From an uncultured Phycicoccus sp. (GTDB taxonomy: Bacteria; Actinomycetota; Actinomycetes; Actinomycetales; Dermatophilaceae), in assembly GCF_947495705.1 (NCBI RefSeq), contig NZ_CANLZR010000003.1:1-64000 (forward strand): DNA of 64,000 nt, in the 5' to 3' direction. The position numbers and the translations under genes were made by a program. Of the stretch, positions 8,520 through 15,668 are shown in pieces. Every line of letters begins with the position of its first letter. The stretch's first letter is position 1. The notes beneath the pieces are model-generated. The model did not search any database. It saw only the letters and a list, made by a program, of their open reading frames with translations, and was not told where the DNA came from.

Positions 8520-8729
8520 TCAGCTCGAAGGGCCCCGGCTTCCGCGGCCCCGAGTCACCCAGGTACCGCCCGTTGTGGGGTCACCTTCGATCGTGGAGTC
8601 CGGGCGCGTGCGCGTCCCCGCGCGGTCCCCCGACCTGTGCTCACCCGTCGAGCCACGACGACGGTCGACCACGATCGCAACGATCGCAACGACGACGATG
8701 GCCCCGATCGCCCATCCCCACATCCACAT
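8520..8729 (-). CDS. Small Trp-rich single-pass membrane protein, copy 1
   Basis: 69 aa. MWMWGWAI is followed by a Val/Ala/Ile membrane helix to about residue 21, then DRRRGSTGEHRSGDR and a hydrophilic tail, so the C-terminus should be cytoplasmic by the positive-inside rule. An AAAGGAG ribosome site sits six bases before the ATG, which is good support for so short an ORF. It lies 83 bp downstream of the lipoprotein gene on the same strand. Two related sequences with the same layout occur at 14598-14933. The function is unknown. Confidence 0.7.
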   Translation of the reverse strand: MWMWGWAIGAIVVVAIVAIVVDRRRGSTGEHRSGDRAGTRTRPDSTIEGDPTTGGTWVTRGRGSRGPSS

Positions 8730-8812
8730 GTGCGTCTCCTTTCGCCGCTCTCGCGTCACCGATGGGTCCGTCCAGGCTCGCCACGGAGGTCCCTTCTCGT
8801 GGGCCCGAGCCC

Positions 8813-10006
8813 TCAATCGAGGAGCAGTCCCGCGTTGACGAGGTGGCGTACGTAAGGGAGGACGTCGACCGTGGAGGGGGAGAGGATCGCGACGCTCAGA
8901 TTGTGGGCGGGGTAGACGGCCACGACGCTGCGGTAGCCGACGGTCCCGCCCCGCATGCCGTATCCGTCTATGTTCCACCTGAGCCAATGGGGCGTCGTGA
9001 AGTCGAAGGTCGCCAGACCGTAGCCGGGTCCGACGTTCTGGTCGAAGTCGGTGAGCTGGGCCACGCTCGCGGGCGCCAGCACGAGCCCGCCGTAGAGGGC
9101 GTAGCCCCACTGGGCCACCGATGCAGCGTCGCCGGCGACCCCATGGGACGCCGCGATGGCGCTGGCCAGGGAGCGGAACGGGAGGTAGGGCCGACCGGTC
9201 TGGCCCTGGGGAAGGTCCTCGTCCTCGCCGGGGGCGGCGATCGGTTCGGGTAGACGCTGCTCGTCCTGGTAGGCGAGCCGCTCGAGCCCGAGCGGCGTCC
9301 ACAGATCGCCGTCGATCGCGGTGGCGGTGCTGCGACCCGACACCTTCTCGAGAACGAGGGCGGCCAGGACGTAGTTCGTGGTGTCCTCGTAGAACGTCTC
9401 GCCGGGGGGCGCCGTCGCCTTCGGCACGGGAGCGAGGAACTGCTTGGTCGACCAGTGCGTGTCCGGGGTGGTGAACACGGCGGCGTACGGCTCCTGGCCG
9501 GGGTCGGGGATGCCGGCGCGGTGGCCGAGGAGCTGGCGGGTCGTGACGCCGTTGGCGAGCTGCCGTGCGGGGACGTAGGTCGAGGCCGGACGATCCAGGT
9601 CGAGCTTCCCCTGCTCGGCGAGCAGCAGCGCCTCGGCGGCCACGAAGGTCTGAGTCACGTTCCCCAGCGACATGCCAGAGGTGGGCTCGAGACGGGCCCC
9701 CTGCCCGTCGACGCCGACGGCCGCGCTCCAGACACCGTATGGCGACACGACGGCAGCGGTCGCGCCCGGCATGAACTCCCGGTCGATCCAGCGCTGCATC
9801 TCGGCGAGCATCGGCGTGCTCCGGTCGGCGGGCAGGGCAGAAGTCGGCGGCGCCGGCCACGGGAGTGCTCTGGAGGACAGGATCGGCGTCTGCGCGGGCC
9901 TGGTCGTCGGCAGGACGGACGGGTCCGAACCCATTCTCGAGCCGGTGCACGCGGCGAGCATGAGGACCGAGAACAGCGCCGCGCCTGACCGGGCCGACAT
10001 CCCCAT
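8813..10006 (-). CDS. Serine-hydrolase-fold lipoprotein, probably non-catalytic
   Basis: 397 aa. A lipoprotein signal ends at LAAC (Cys20). The rest aligns with class C beta-lactamase/DD-peptidase-like proteins: GKLDLDRPASTYVP, the RQLLGHRAGIPD block and a C-terminal NLSVAILS strand. All three catalytic motifs appear lost. SxxK reads NVTQ (residues 116-119), the YxN position reads EDT inside FYEDTTNY, and the HxG strand reads MRGGTVGY. It may bind a wall component or regulate without hydrolysis. The ATG at 10006 is used because GGGAGG lies five bases upstream. Larger readings of this frame up to 12100 overlap other genes and are shadows. Confidence 0.8.
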   Translation of the reverse strand: MGMSARSGAALFSVLMLAACTGSRMGSDPSVLPTTRPAQTPILSSRALPWPAPPTSALPADRSTPMLAEMQRWIDREFMPGATAAVVSPYGVWSAAVGVDGQGARLEPTSGMSLGNVTQTFVAAEALLLAEQGKLDLDRPASTYVPARQLANGVTTRQLLGHRAGIPDPGQEPYAAVFTTPDTHWSTKQFLAPVPKATAPPGETFYEDTTNYVLAALVLEKVSGRSTATAIDGDLWTPLGLERLAYQDEQRLPEPIAAPGEDEDLPQGQTGRPYLPFRSLASAIAASHGVAGDAASVAQWGYALYGGLVLAPASVAQLTDFDQNVGPGYGLATFDFTTPHWLRWNIDGYGMRGGTVGYRSVVAVYPAHNLSVAILSPSTVDVLPYVRHLVNAGLLLD

Positions 10007-10199
10007 GGCCACCTCCCGACCACCGAGCCCGCGCCTCGGCAACGGACGCAGGCGTCCCGCGGTCCAGTATCGACCCGGGCCGCTTCGGGGACCATAGTCA
10101 CGTCGGACCCTCCCCGAGGCCATCCCGGGTCGTCGCCGACGTTGGCGCCGCACTCCCTGGGCTGGCGGGGGCCCGTCGGCTCGGGCACGATGGCCGCGT

Positions 10200-10218
10200 G
10201 CGGGCTCGTCGAGCCCGC
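10200..10218. other. 19-bp perfect dyad upstream of the I36-M23 gene
   Basis: GCGGGCTCG and CGAGCCCGC are perfect inverted copies around a single T, ending 82 bases before the ATG at 10301. It could be an operator or part of a leader hairpin. Apart from the dyad I see no recognisable regulatory element in the 294-bp gap 10007-10300, which is otherwise GC-rich sequence without a supported gene. Confidence 0.4.
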
Positions 10219-10300
10219 CGGGGGAAGGCCCGGGGCGCCACGAGGCGGGTCCGGGCGTCGATTCGTCGGCGGCCGCAGGGCCGTCGCAAGGGGGTTCACC

Positions 10301-11170
10301 ATGATGAAGAAGATCGCGCTGCTCGGCGCGGCCGCGGCACTCGCCGCGGCGACACTGGCGACGGCACCGGCGGCCCAGGCCGCCACGGCCAAGAACGGGG
10401 TGTGCGAGACGGGCGAGTTCTGCCTGTACTACAACTCCGACCACGGCGGCTCGCTCGTCGACCTCGCGAACAGCCAGAAGGACTACGGCACCGGCGCGGG
10501 GTGCATCGAGTTCGTGTCGACCGGCAGCGGCAAGGGCCAGTGCATCAAGAACAATGTCGCGTCGGTCTGGAACCGTGAGTCCACCGTCGTCACGGTGTTC
10601 TACAAGAGCAACTGGTCTGGCGCCATCGACTCCATCGCCGCGGGTGACAAGGTCAATCTCCGGCCCGAGCTGAAGAACGAGAACGCCGGCCACGTCGTCG
10701 GCGTGGCGGGGAACGATACCTTCGAGTACGGCGTCTACCACACCGGGTCGGCGCGGGTCACTGCCTGGTTCGACGGCTACCTCCAGACCTCCGGCCGGCA
10801 CGAGGGCATCGATGTGGCCCACCAGTCCGGCGCGGACGTGCACTCGATGCTCAACGGCACGGTCACCCGGGTCAGCGAGGGCGGGGGCACGGGCAACGAC
10901 CTGTCCACCCTGGCCATCTACAACGCCGGCTTCGACAAGACGGTCATCTACCTCCACCTCAACCCGCTGAGCCTCTCGGTCGGGCAGTCCATCTCTCGAG
11001 GACAGAAGATCGGGACCGAGGCCTCCCGCGGGGCAGGCTCGTCGCACACCCACGTCGAGGTGCGCAACGGCCGCCAGACCGCGGCGAACTACAGCAGCGA
11101 CAGCACGCTCGTGAACGACATCCCCACCCAGTTCTGGATGGACCGGGGCTACAACGCCTGCTGCCAGTGA
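10301..11170 (+). CDS. Exported I36-like/M23 peptidase fusion
   Basis: 289 aa. A Sec signal peptide (MMKKIALLGA, cleavage near the AQA at 26-28) precedes a cysteine-containing domain at ~34-100 with GEFCLYYN and CIKNNVASVWN, the hallmarks of the peptidase-inhibitor I36 (beta-gamma-crystallin-like) fold. A C-terminal M23 domain follows, with ligands His167 and Asp171 (HEGID), His219 (YLHLN) and the His249-x-His251 pair (HTHVEVR). The protein is predicted to be a secreted zinc endopeptidase that cuts peptidoglycan cross-links, with the I36-like domain for binding or self-control. The ribosome site GCAAGGGGG lies at 10286-10294. A second Met at 10304 is an alternative start. A terminator-like hairpin follows the gene. 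Confidence 0.85.
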   Translation: MMKKIALLGAAAALAAATLATAPAAQAATAKNGVCETGEFCLYYNSDHGGSLVDLANSQKDYGTGAGCIEFVSTGSGKGQCIKNNVASVWNRESTVVTVFYKSNWSGAIDSIAAGDKVNLRPELKNENAGHVVGVAGNDTFEYGVYHTGSARVTAWFDGYLQTSGRHEGIDVAHQSGADVHSMLNGTVTRVSEGGGTGNDLSTLAIYNAGFDKTVIYLHLNPLSLSVGQSISRGQKIGTEASRGAGSSHTHVEVRNGRQTAANYSSDSTLVNDIPTQFWMDRGYNACCQ

Positions 11171-11185
11171 CGCACGCCCGCTGAC

Positions 11186-11218
11186 CCGACGGCCCCCTCC
11201 GAGCGAGGGGGCCCGTCG
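11186..11218 (+). terminator. GC-rich terminator-like hairpin
   Basis: About 15 bases after the stop of the M23 gene, GACGG-CCCCCTC pairs with GAGGGGG-CCCGTC across a short CGAGC loop. The stem is roughly 12 base pairs with one bulge. There is no T-run, as is common for actinobacterial terminators. Confidence 0.6.
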
Positions 11219-11330
11219 CGTCGCGGGGGCGCGGACGGCCGTCGGTGCCGCGTGCCGCGCCCCAGGACGCAGCTCTCGCGGGGTCGCACTAGCGTCGGGG
11301 GCGGACCACACGACCGACGAGAGGGCGGAC

Positions 11331-12140
11331 ATGCCGGTGACGGCCAGCGGGATCAAGTACGACCGTGCGGGTGACCCGGGGCGACCATCGGTGCTGCTCG
11401 TCCACGCGGGGGTCGCCGACCGGCGGATGTGGGACCCCCAGTGGCCGGCGCTCGCGGCCGGGTTCGACGTCGTCCGGCCGGACCTGAGGGGCTTCGGCGA
11501 CTCCGCGGCGGCGCCCGAGGGTGCGCTTGACCACGTCGCCGACCTCCTCGCCCTCCTCGACGGGCTGGGCGTCGACCGCTGCCACGTCGTGGGGTCCTCC
11601 TTCGGCGCCGGGGTGGCGGTCGAGCTGGCCCTGACCGCCGCCGACCGGGTGGCGTCGCTCCTGCTCGCCCCTCCGGGTGGCAGCCTGCTCGCCGCGATGA
11701 CCCCGGACCTGCGGGCCTTCGTCGACGCCGAGTCGGCGGCACTCGACGTGGGTGACCTCGACGCCGCGGTCGAGGCCAACGTCGACGCCTGGGTCGTGGG
11801 CGCCGACCGCGACCGGGCCGACGCCGACCCGGCCGTCGCCGCGGCGGTGCGCCGGATGCAGCGCCGCGCCTTCGAGGTGGGGGAGGCGCTGGGGGAGCCC
11901 GAGGAGGTCGAGCTCGACCCGCCTGCGCTCGACCGGCTCGGCGAGGTCCGCGCACCCACCCTCGTCGTCGTCGGTCGGCACGACCTGGACACGAGCCGGG
12001 ATGCCGCCGACCGGGTGGCCCGCGGCATCCCGGGCGCCCGCCGGGTCGACTGGCCGGATGTCGCGCACCTGCCCTCGATGGAGCAGCCGGCGCGCTTCAC
12101 CGACCTCCTCCTCGACTGGCTCGCCGAGCACCGCGCCTGA
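11331..12140 (+). CDS. Alpha/beta hydrolase
   Basis: 269 aa with the complete hydrolase layout: an HAGVADRRMW oxyanion-region block, nucleophile elbow GSSFGAG, acid Asp in VGRHDLD and catalytic His in VAHLPSMEQ. It resembles esterases and 3-oxoadipate-enol-lactonase-like hydrolases of this fold; the substrate cannot be inferred. No signal peptide, so it should be cytoplasmic. The ATG at 11331 follows GAGGGCGGAC. It converges on the DUF664 gene. Confidence 0.85.
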   Translation: MPVTASGIKYDRAGDPGRPSVLLVHAGVADRRMWDPQWPALAAGFDVVRPDLRGFGDSAAAPEGALDHVADLLALLDGLGVDRCHVVGSSFGAGVAVELALTAADRVASLLLAPPGGSLLAAMTPDLRAFVDAESAALDVGDLDAAVEANVDAWVVGADRDRADADPAVAAAVRRMQRRAFEVGEALGEPEEVELDPPALDRLGEVRAPTLVVVGRHDLDTSRDAADRVARGIPGARRVDWPDVAHLPSMEQPARFTDLLLDWLAEHRA

Positions 12141-12181
12141 CCCCAGCCGTCGCCGACGGGGAGGTGCCGGCGAGCCGCACC

Positions 12182-12787
12182 TCAGGAGAAGGTGGCGGAG
12201 CCCGTGGCGCGCCAGCCCGGGGGCGGGTCCTCGCCGACGCGGCCGTCCACCGCCTCGCGCAGCAGGTCGGCGTGCCCGGTGTGCCGGCCGTACTCCTCGA
12301 GGAGGTCGAACAGCACGCGGCGGACGCTCGCGTGCCGACCGTCCGGCATCGAGATGTGGGCCTCGCCACCGAGTCCGCGTTCCGAAATCACCGCGGCGAC
12401 AGCGGCCCGGGATCGGGCGACGGCGCCGTCGTACGTCGCGTAGAGCGTCGCGGGGGCGTCGGCATCCGCCGAGGTCAGCTCCCAGTCCTCGTCCTCGTCC
12501 CAGCCGTTGTCGTCCCAGACAGCCGGCAGGGGTGCCCCCGTCAGCTTCTCGGTGGAGTAGGAGTCCTCGACGGCGGCGAGGTGCTTGAGCAGGCGCCCGA
12601 GGGTCAGCGCGGACGCGCCGACACGAGTGCCGAGCCCCTCGGCGTCGAGGGCGTCGACCTTGTACCGGAACGTCCACCGCATCCGGTCGAGCGCCCCGAG
12701 GAGGTGCTCGGCCTCGCCCCCCGCCAGCGGCGGCTCCCACAGCGTCTCGGCGCTTCCGGGCCCGGGCGCCACGGGTGCCTCGCTCAC
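12182..12787 (-). CDS. DUF664/DinB-like protein
   Basis: 201 aa four-helix-bundle protein of the DinB/DUF664 superfamily. It has the starting helix LLGALDRMRWTFRYKVDALD, the block LGRLLKHLAAVEDSY and a C-terminal EEYGRHTGHADLLRE. The histidines in KHLAAVE and in RHTGHAD occupy the metal-binding positions of the family. In actinobacteria several such proteins are mycothiol-dependent transferases, but which thiol or substrate is used here is not known. Its start overlaps the upstream hydrolase stop by four bases (ATGA). Confidence 0.83.
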   Translation of the reverse strand: MSEAPVAPGPGSAETLWEPPLAGGEAEHLLGALDRMRWTFRYKVDALDAEGLGTRVGASALTLGRLLKHLAAVEDSYSTEKLTGAPLPAVWDDNGWDEDEDWELTSADADAPATLYATYDGAVARSRAAVAAVISERGLGGEAHISMPDGRHASVRRVLFDLLEEYGRHTGHADLLREAVDGRVGEDPPPGWRATGSATFS

Positions 12788-13359
12788 GACAGCCGTCCGA
12801 GCAGGTCGAGCGAGCGCTCGACGACGAGCCGGGTCGCCCCTTCGTCGTAGGACGGTAGTGAGCTGTCGACGAACAGGTGCTCGCCGCCGGGGTACGTGAA
12901 GACCTCGACCGCCTCATGGTCGGCTGCGAAGGCCCGAGCGGCCTCGAGGTCGCCCTCGAGCGCGAAGAACGGGTCCGCGTCCATCCCGTGCACCTGCGCC
13001 GACAGACCGTCGGGCCAAGTCCCGAACTCCGCCGGGTCGGCGAAGCTCTCGTAGAGCAGCGCCCCCGCGATGCCCGGCTGGTTCGTCGCCACCTGGAGCG
13101 CGGCCATGACCCCGAAGGAGATGCCGGCGACGACGAAGCCCGGCGGCAAGCCGTCCGCCGCGGCGAGGGCAGGTGCCCGGACCGCGTCGAAGCCGACCGA
13201 GCGGGCGTAGGCGAACCCGTCGTCGATCGCGCCGAACGTCCGGCCGTCGAAGAGGTCCGGGGTGTGGACCTCGTGACCCGCGGCGCGCAGTGCATCGGCC
13301 AGTGCGACGACCCCGGGGGTGAGGCCCTGGATGTGGTGGATGAGCAGGACGTGTGTCAT
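12784..13359 (-). CDS. Dienelactone hydrolase family protein
   Basis: 191 aa. It begins MTHVLLIHHIQGLTPGV and has the ISFGVMAAL nucleophile-elbow position, where the family normally has Cys or Ser in GxCxG/GxSxG; Ser is present here. The final GGEHLFVDSSLPSYDEGA carries the active His. DLH-family enzymes hydrolyse lactones or esters; the exact substrate is unknown. An alternative start at 13368 adds three residues. It is co-translated with the DUF664 gene and divergent, with a 52-bp gap, from the WYL regulator, which is its likely controller. Confidence 0.82.
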   Translation of the reverse strand: MTHVLLIHHIQGLTPGVVALADALRAAGHEVHTPDLFDGRTFGAIDDGFAYARSVGFDAVRAPALAAADGLPPGFVVAGISFGVMAALQVATNQPGIAGALLYESFADPAEFGTWPDGLSAQVHGMDADPFFALEGDLEAARAFAADHEAVEVFTYPGGEHLFVDSSLPSYDEGATRLVVERSLDLLGRLS

Positions 13360-13411
13360 GGCGAGCACCGTAGGCCCGGTTGCGGACGGAACGCGTCCGG
13401 ATCACGATGGC

Positions 13412-14380
13412 GTGGTGAGATCGGAGACCTCGCCCGCGGCGCGGGCCCTGCTCGCGATGGAGGCGATCCGGGACCAGCCGGGCATCACGGCCGACCGGCT
13501 CGCGGCGCGGCTCGGAGTGTCCGACCGAGCCGTGCGTCGCTACGTCGACATCCTCCGGCAGGCGGAGATCCCCGTCGAGTCGGTCCGTGGGCCGATGGGG
13601 GGGTACCGGCTCGGCCGGGGGACCCGCCTGCCGCCGGTGGCGTTCAGCGGGGACGAGGCGCTCGGGCTCGTCATGGCCGTGCTCGACGGGCACCACCCGA
13701 CCGCCGACCCGTCCGACCCCGTCGGCGCCGCCGTCGCCAAGCTGCTCCGGGCGATGCCGCAGCACGTGGCCGACCAGGCCGACGTCGTCCGCCGGGCCAC
13801 GGCCGCCGCGCCGGACCGTGGCGCCGCCCGGCCCGACCCGGCGACGACGGTGGCCCTGGTCCGGGCGCGCAGCGAGCTGCGCTGCGTCGCGGTCGAGTAC
13901 CGATCGGAGAACGGCCGGGAGTTCAGGACCGAGGTCGAGCCGTGGGCCGTCGTCGTGCGGCACGGACGCTGGTACCTGCTCTGCCGCTCGGTCCGCTCGG
14001 GGTCGGTCCGCACCTACCGCGTGGACCGGGTCCTGCGGGTGGAGGACCTGGACCGGACCTTCGCGCTGCCCCCCGCCCTCGACCCCGTCGCGACGCTCGA
14101 GGAGCATCTGGGGGTCGGGTGGGAGCACCCGACCGAGGTCGTCATCGACGCACCGATGGCCGAGCTGGCCTGGCTGAACCGGGCGATGGGCCGGCTCGAG
14201 GCGGTCGACGCGACGAGCACGCGGCTCGTCGGCAGCACGAGCGACGTGAACGGCTACGCGCATGACCTCGCTCGCCTCCCGGCCCCGTTCCGGGTCATCG
14301 CCGGCCCGGAGCTCCGCGCGGCCGTCGACGCGCTCAGCCGACGTCTCGCCGACGCGACGCGGGCGACACCCGCCCCGTAG
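13412..14380 (+). CDS. WYL-domain (YafY-type) transcriptional regulator
   Basis: 322 aa from the GTG at 13412 (13415 is an equal alternative). An N-terminal winged helix (ARLGVSDRAVRRYVDILRQAEIP) is followed by the GPMGGYRL wing and, near residue 190, a WYL domain with GRWYLLCRSVRSG. Such regulators bind DNA as dimers and sense ligands through the WYL domain. It is divergent from the dienelactone hydrolase/DUF664 pair, the usual layout for a local regulator. No strong ribosome site is visible, consistent with leaderless or near-leaderless GTG initiation. Confidence 0.87.
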   Translation: MVRSETSPAARALLAMEAIRDQPGITADRLAARLGVSDRAVRRYVDILRQAEIPVESVRGPMGGYRLGRGTRLPPVAFSGDEALGLVMAVLDGHHPTADPSDPVGAAVAKLLRAMPQHVADQADVVRRATAAAPDRGAARPDPATTVALVRARSELRCVAVEYRSENGREFRTEVEPWAVVVRHGRWYLLCRSVRSGSVRTYRVDRVLRVEDLDRTFALPPALDPVATLEEHLGVGWEHPTEVVIDAPMAELAWLNRAMGRLEAVDATSTRLVGSTSDVNGYAHDLARLPAPFRVIAGPELRAAVDALSRRLADATRATPAP

Positions 14381-14384
14381 CGCG

Positions 14385-14465
14385 CCCGGGACCCCGCACC
14401 TCACCCGGGAACCCCGCACCTCACCCAAGGAGTCTTCCCGGGCGATGTGACGGCTTCCCGGGTGA
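14385..14465. repeat. Cluster of CCCGGG-centred short direct and inverted repeats
   Basis: Two 20-base direct units, each CCCGGG followed by ACCCCGCACCTCAC, run from 14385 to about 14424. After a short gap, TTCCCGGGCGA (14435) and TTCCCGGGTGA (14455) repeat at 20-base spacing. TTCCCGGGTGA is the exact reverse complement of TCACCCGGGAA at 14401. It lies directly downstream of the WYL regulator gene. It could be a terminator or protein-binding cluster; no gene is seen in it. Confidence 0.5.
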
Positions 14466-14479
14466 ACTGGCGCGGCCGA

Positions 14480-14605
14480 GCCCGGTCAGCGCGGGGGCAG
14501 TCCGTGCAGGCGCTCGTGGCCCCGCCGTCCTCCAGGTGCAGCGCCATCCGCGTGGAGTCGGGCCCCCGGCCGGACACCTCGGCCGGGTCAGGGGTTCTCA
14601 GATGC
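14480..14605 (-). pseudogene. Remnant of a metallophosphoesterase 3' end
   Basis: On the minus strand the frame reads PDSTRMALHLEDGGA, which lines up with PDFTWMTLRLADGGV at the C-terminus of the intact phosphoesterase at 15068. The DNA agrees: CCCCGCCGTC, CCAGGTGCAGCG and GAGTCGGGCCCCCGG blocks occur in the same order with single-base changes. No catalytic motif of the enzyme is left, so this is a degenerate duplicate tail. It overlaps the last few codons of the small membrane protein gene ending at 14598. Confidence 0.6.
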
Positions 14606-14768
14606 CGCCGAGCCCACCCGGGAGGTCCGGATTCGAGCCTTCCTGATCTACTCGCTTGTGGGCCGGTAGATCCTCCTTGCGAATGGTCCCGCTGGCCCGT
14701 CGTCTGCGAAGCATGAGCACCACGACGAGGAGGGCCGCCGCCAGAGCCAGGGCCCACACCCACCACAT
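14598..14768 (-). CDS. Small Trp-rich single-pass membrane protein, copy 2
   Basis: 56 aa. MWWVWALALAAALLVVVLML is one membrane helix, followed by RRRRASG and a charged tail. A GGAGG ribosome site lies eight bases before the ATG at 14768. The layout (MW-W start, helix, basic cluster ending in ASG/STG) matches the protein at 8520-8729. The same reading frame is open upstream to a third related helix (14769-14933). The function is unknown. Confidence 0.62.
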   Translation of the reverse strand: MWWVWALALAAALLVVVLMLRRRRASGTIRKEDLPAHKRVDQEGSNPDLPGGLGGI

Positions 14769-14933
14769 GGTCGGTTCCTCCCTACCGGGGGGCTCGTAGC
14801 CTCCACCGTCACGGATGTCCGGGCGGTGGAGGTGACGATCCTCCGCCTTCTTGCTGCCTGACGAGCCGCGTCGATTCTCGACGACGACCGCCAGGACGAG
14901 GGCCACGACGACGGCCAGAACCCACCGCCACGT
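14598..14933 (-). CDS. Related Trp-rich helix lacking a normal start codon, in frame with copy 2
   Basis: Upstream of and in frame with copy 2 lies TWRWVLAVVVALVLAVVVEN followed by RRGSSGSKK, clearly the same design. A GGAAGGAG ribosome site sits six bases before the position where copy 1 has ATG, but here the codon is ACG (14931-14933). No stop separates it from copy 2. Either ACG is used and gives a 111-aa protein with two membrane helices, or a former gene has lost its start codon and only copy 2 is translated. The sequence cannot decide. Confidence 0.35.
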   Translation of the reverse strand, partial: TWRWVLAVVVALVLAVVVENRRGSSGSKKAEDRHLHRPDIRDGGGYEPPGREEPTMWWVWALALAAALLVVVLMLRRRRASGTIRKEDLPAHKRVDQEGSNPDLPGGLGGI

Positions 14934-15067
14934 GTCCGACTCCTTCCGCGGACGTCGCAGATCGCCCTCCCAGGATCCGCCCGTGCTGCCCGGTTGTCCA
15001 GGTGTCGCCGTCGAGTCGAAGCGGGCGCCCCGCCGTGCTCTGAAAGCGCCCGGCTTCGTGCCTGGTT

Positions 15068-15580
15068 TCAGTGGGGCGCGAGGCGGTGCAGGACCACGTC
15101 GTGGACCCCGCCGTCGGCCAGGCGCAGCGTCATCCAGGTGAAGTCGGGCTCCCGGCGCCGGTCCGTCGGCGAGCCGGGGTTGAGGAGGCGGAGCCCGTCG
15201 TGCGAGGTGTCCCAGGGGATGTGGCTGTGCCCGAAGACGAGCAGGTCGACGTCGGGGTAGTCCCGACGCATCCGCTCTCCCCGGCGGTCCTTGGAGCCGG
15301 TCTCGTGCACGACGGCCACACGCACGCCCTCGACGGTGGCGCGGGCCACCTCGGGGAGCCGGGCCCGCAGATCCTCGCCGTCGTTGTTGCCCCAGCATCC
15401 GAGCAGGCGGGCCGACCGGGCCTCGAGACGGTCCAGGAGGTCGACCTCCATCCAGTCGCCGGCGTGGATGACGAGGTCGGCCTCGTCGACGGCCCGCCAC
15501 AGCGCCGGCGGCAGGTCCTTGGCGCGCCGGGGCAGATGGGTGTCGCTCATGAGCAGGACGCGGCTACCGGTCACCCGCAC
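15068..15580 (-). CDS. YfcE-type metallophosphoesterase
   Basis: 170 aa with all metal-binding motifs of small calcineurin-like phosphodiesterases in order: SDTHLP, HAGDWME, GNND, a His in VVHETGS, and GHSHIP. Family members hydrolyse phosphodiesters with two Mn or similar ions; natural substrates are mostly unknown. The start is a GTG among several (15583, 15580 or 15574); 15580 is chosen and any choice shifts the end by only a few residues. A degenerate copy of its last ~35 codons lies at 14480-14605. Confidence 0.85.
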   Translation of the reverse strand: MRVTGSRVLLMSDTHLPRRAKDLPPALWRAVDEADLVIHAGDWMEVDLLDRLEARSARLLGCWGNNDGEDLRARLPEVARATVEGVRVAVVHETGSKDRRGERMRRDYPDVDLLVFGHSHIPWDTSHDGLRLLNPGSPTDRRREPDFTWMTLRLADGGVHDVVLHRLAPH

Positions 15581-15668
15581 CACCCTGCCACCCGCCCCGA
15601 GCCAGGGACCCGCGAGGGGCCGAGCCGCACGATGGCGACCCGGCCCCTCCCGGTGGTGCTGCCGTGCG

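Noticed and set aside
10007-10300. c-di-AMP (ydaO) riboswitch upstream of the M23 gene
   Set aside because: Such elements often precede wall-hydrolase genes in actinobacteria, but I could not find the conserved blocks in order; only a simple dyad at 10200-10218 is clear.
8813-12100. A single 1095-residue minus-strand gene
   Set aside because: It runs through the M23 and alpha/beta-hydrolase genes in antisense; only the 397 residues from 10006 carry a real signal peptide and domain.
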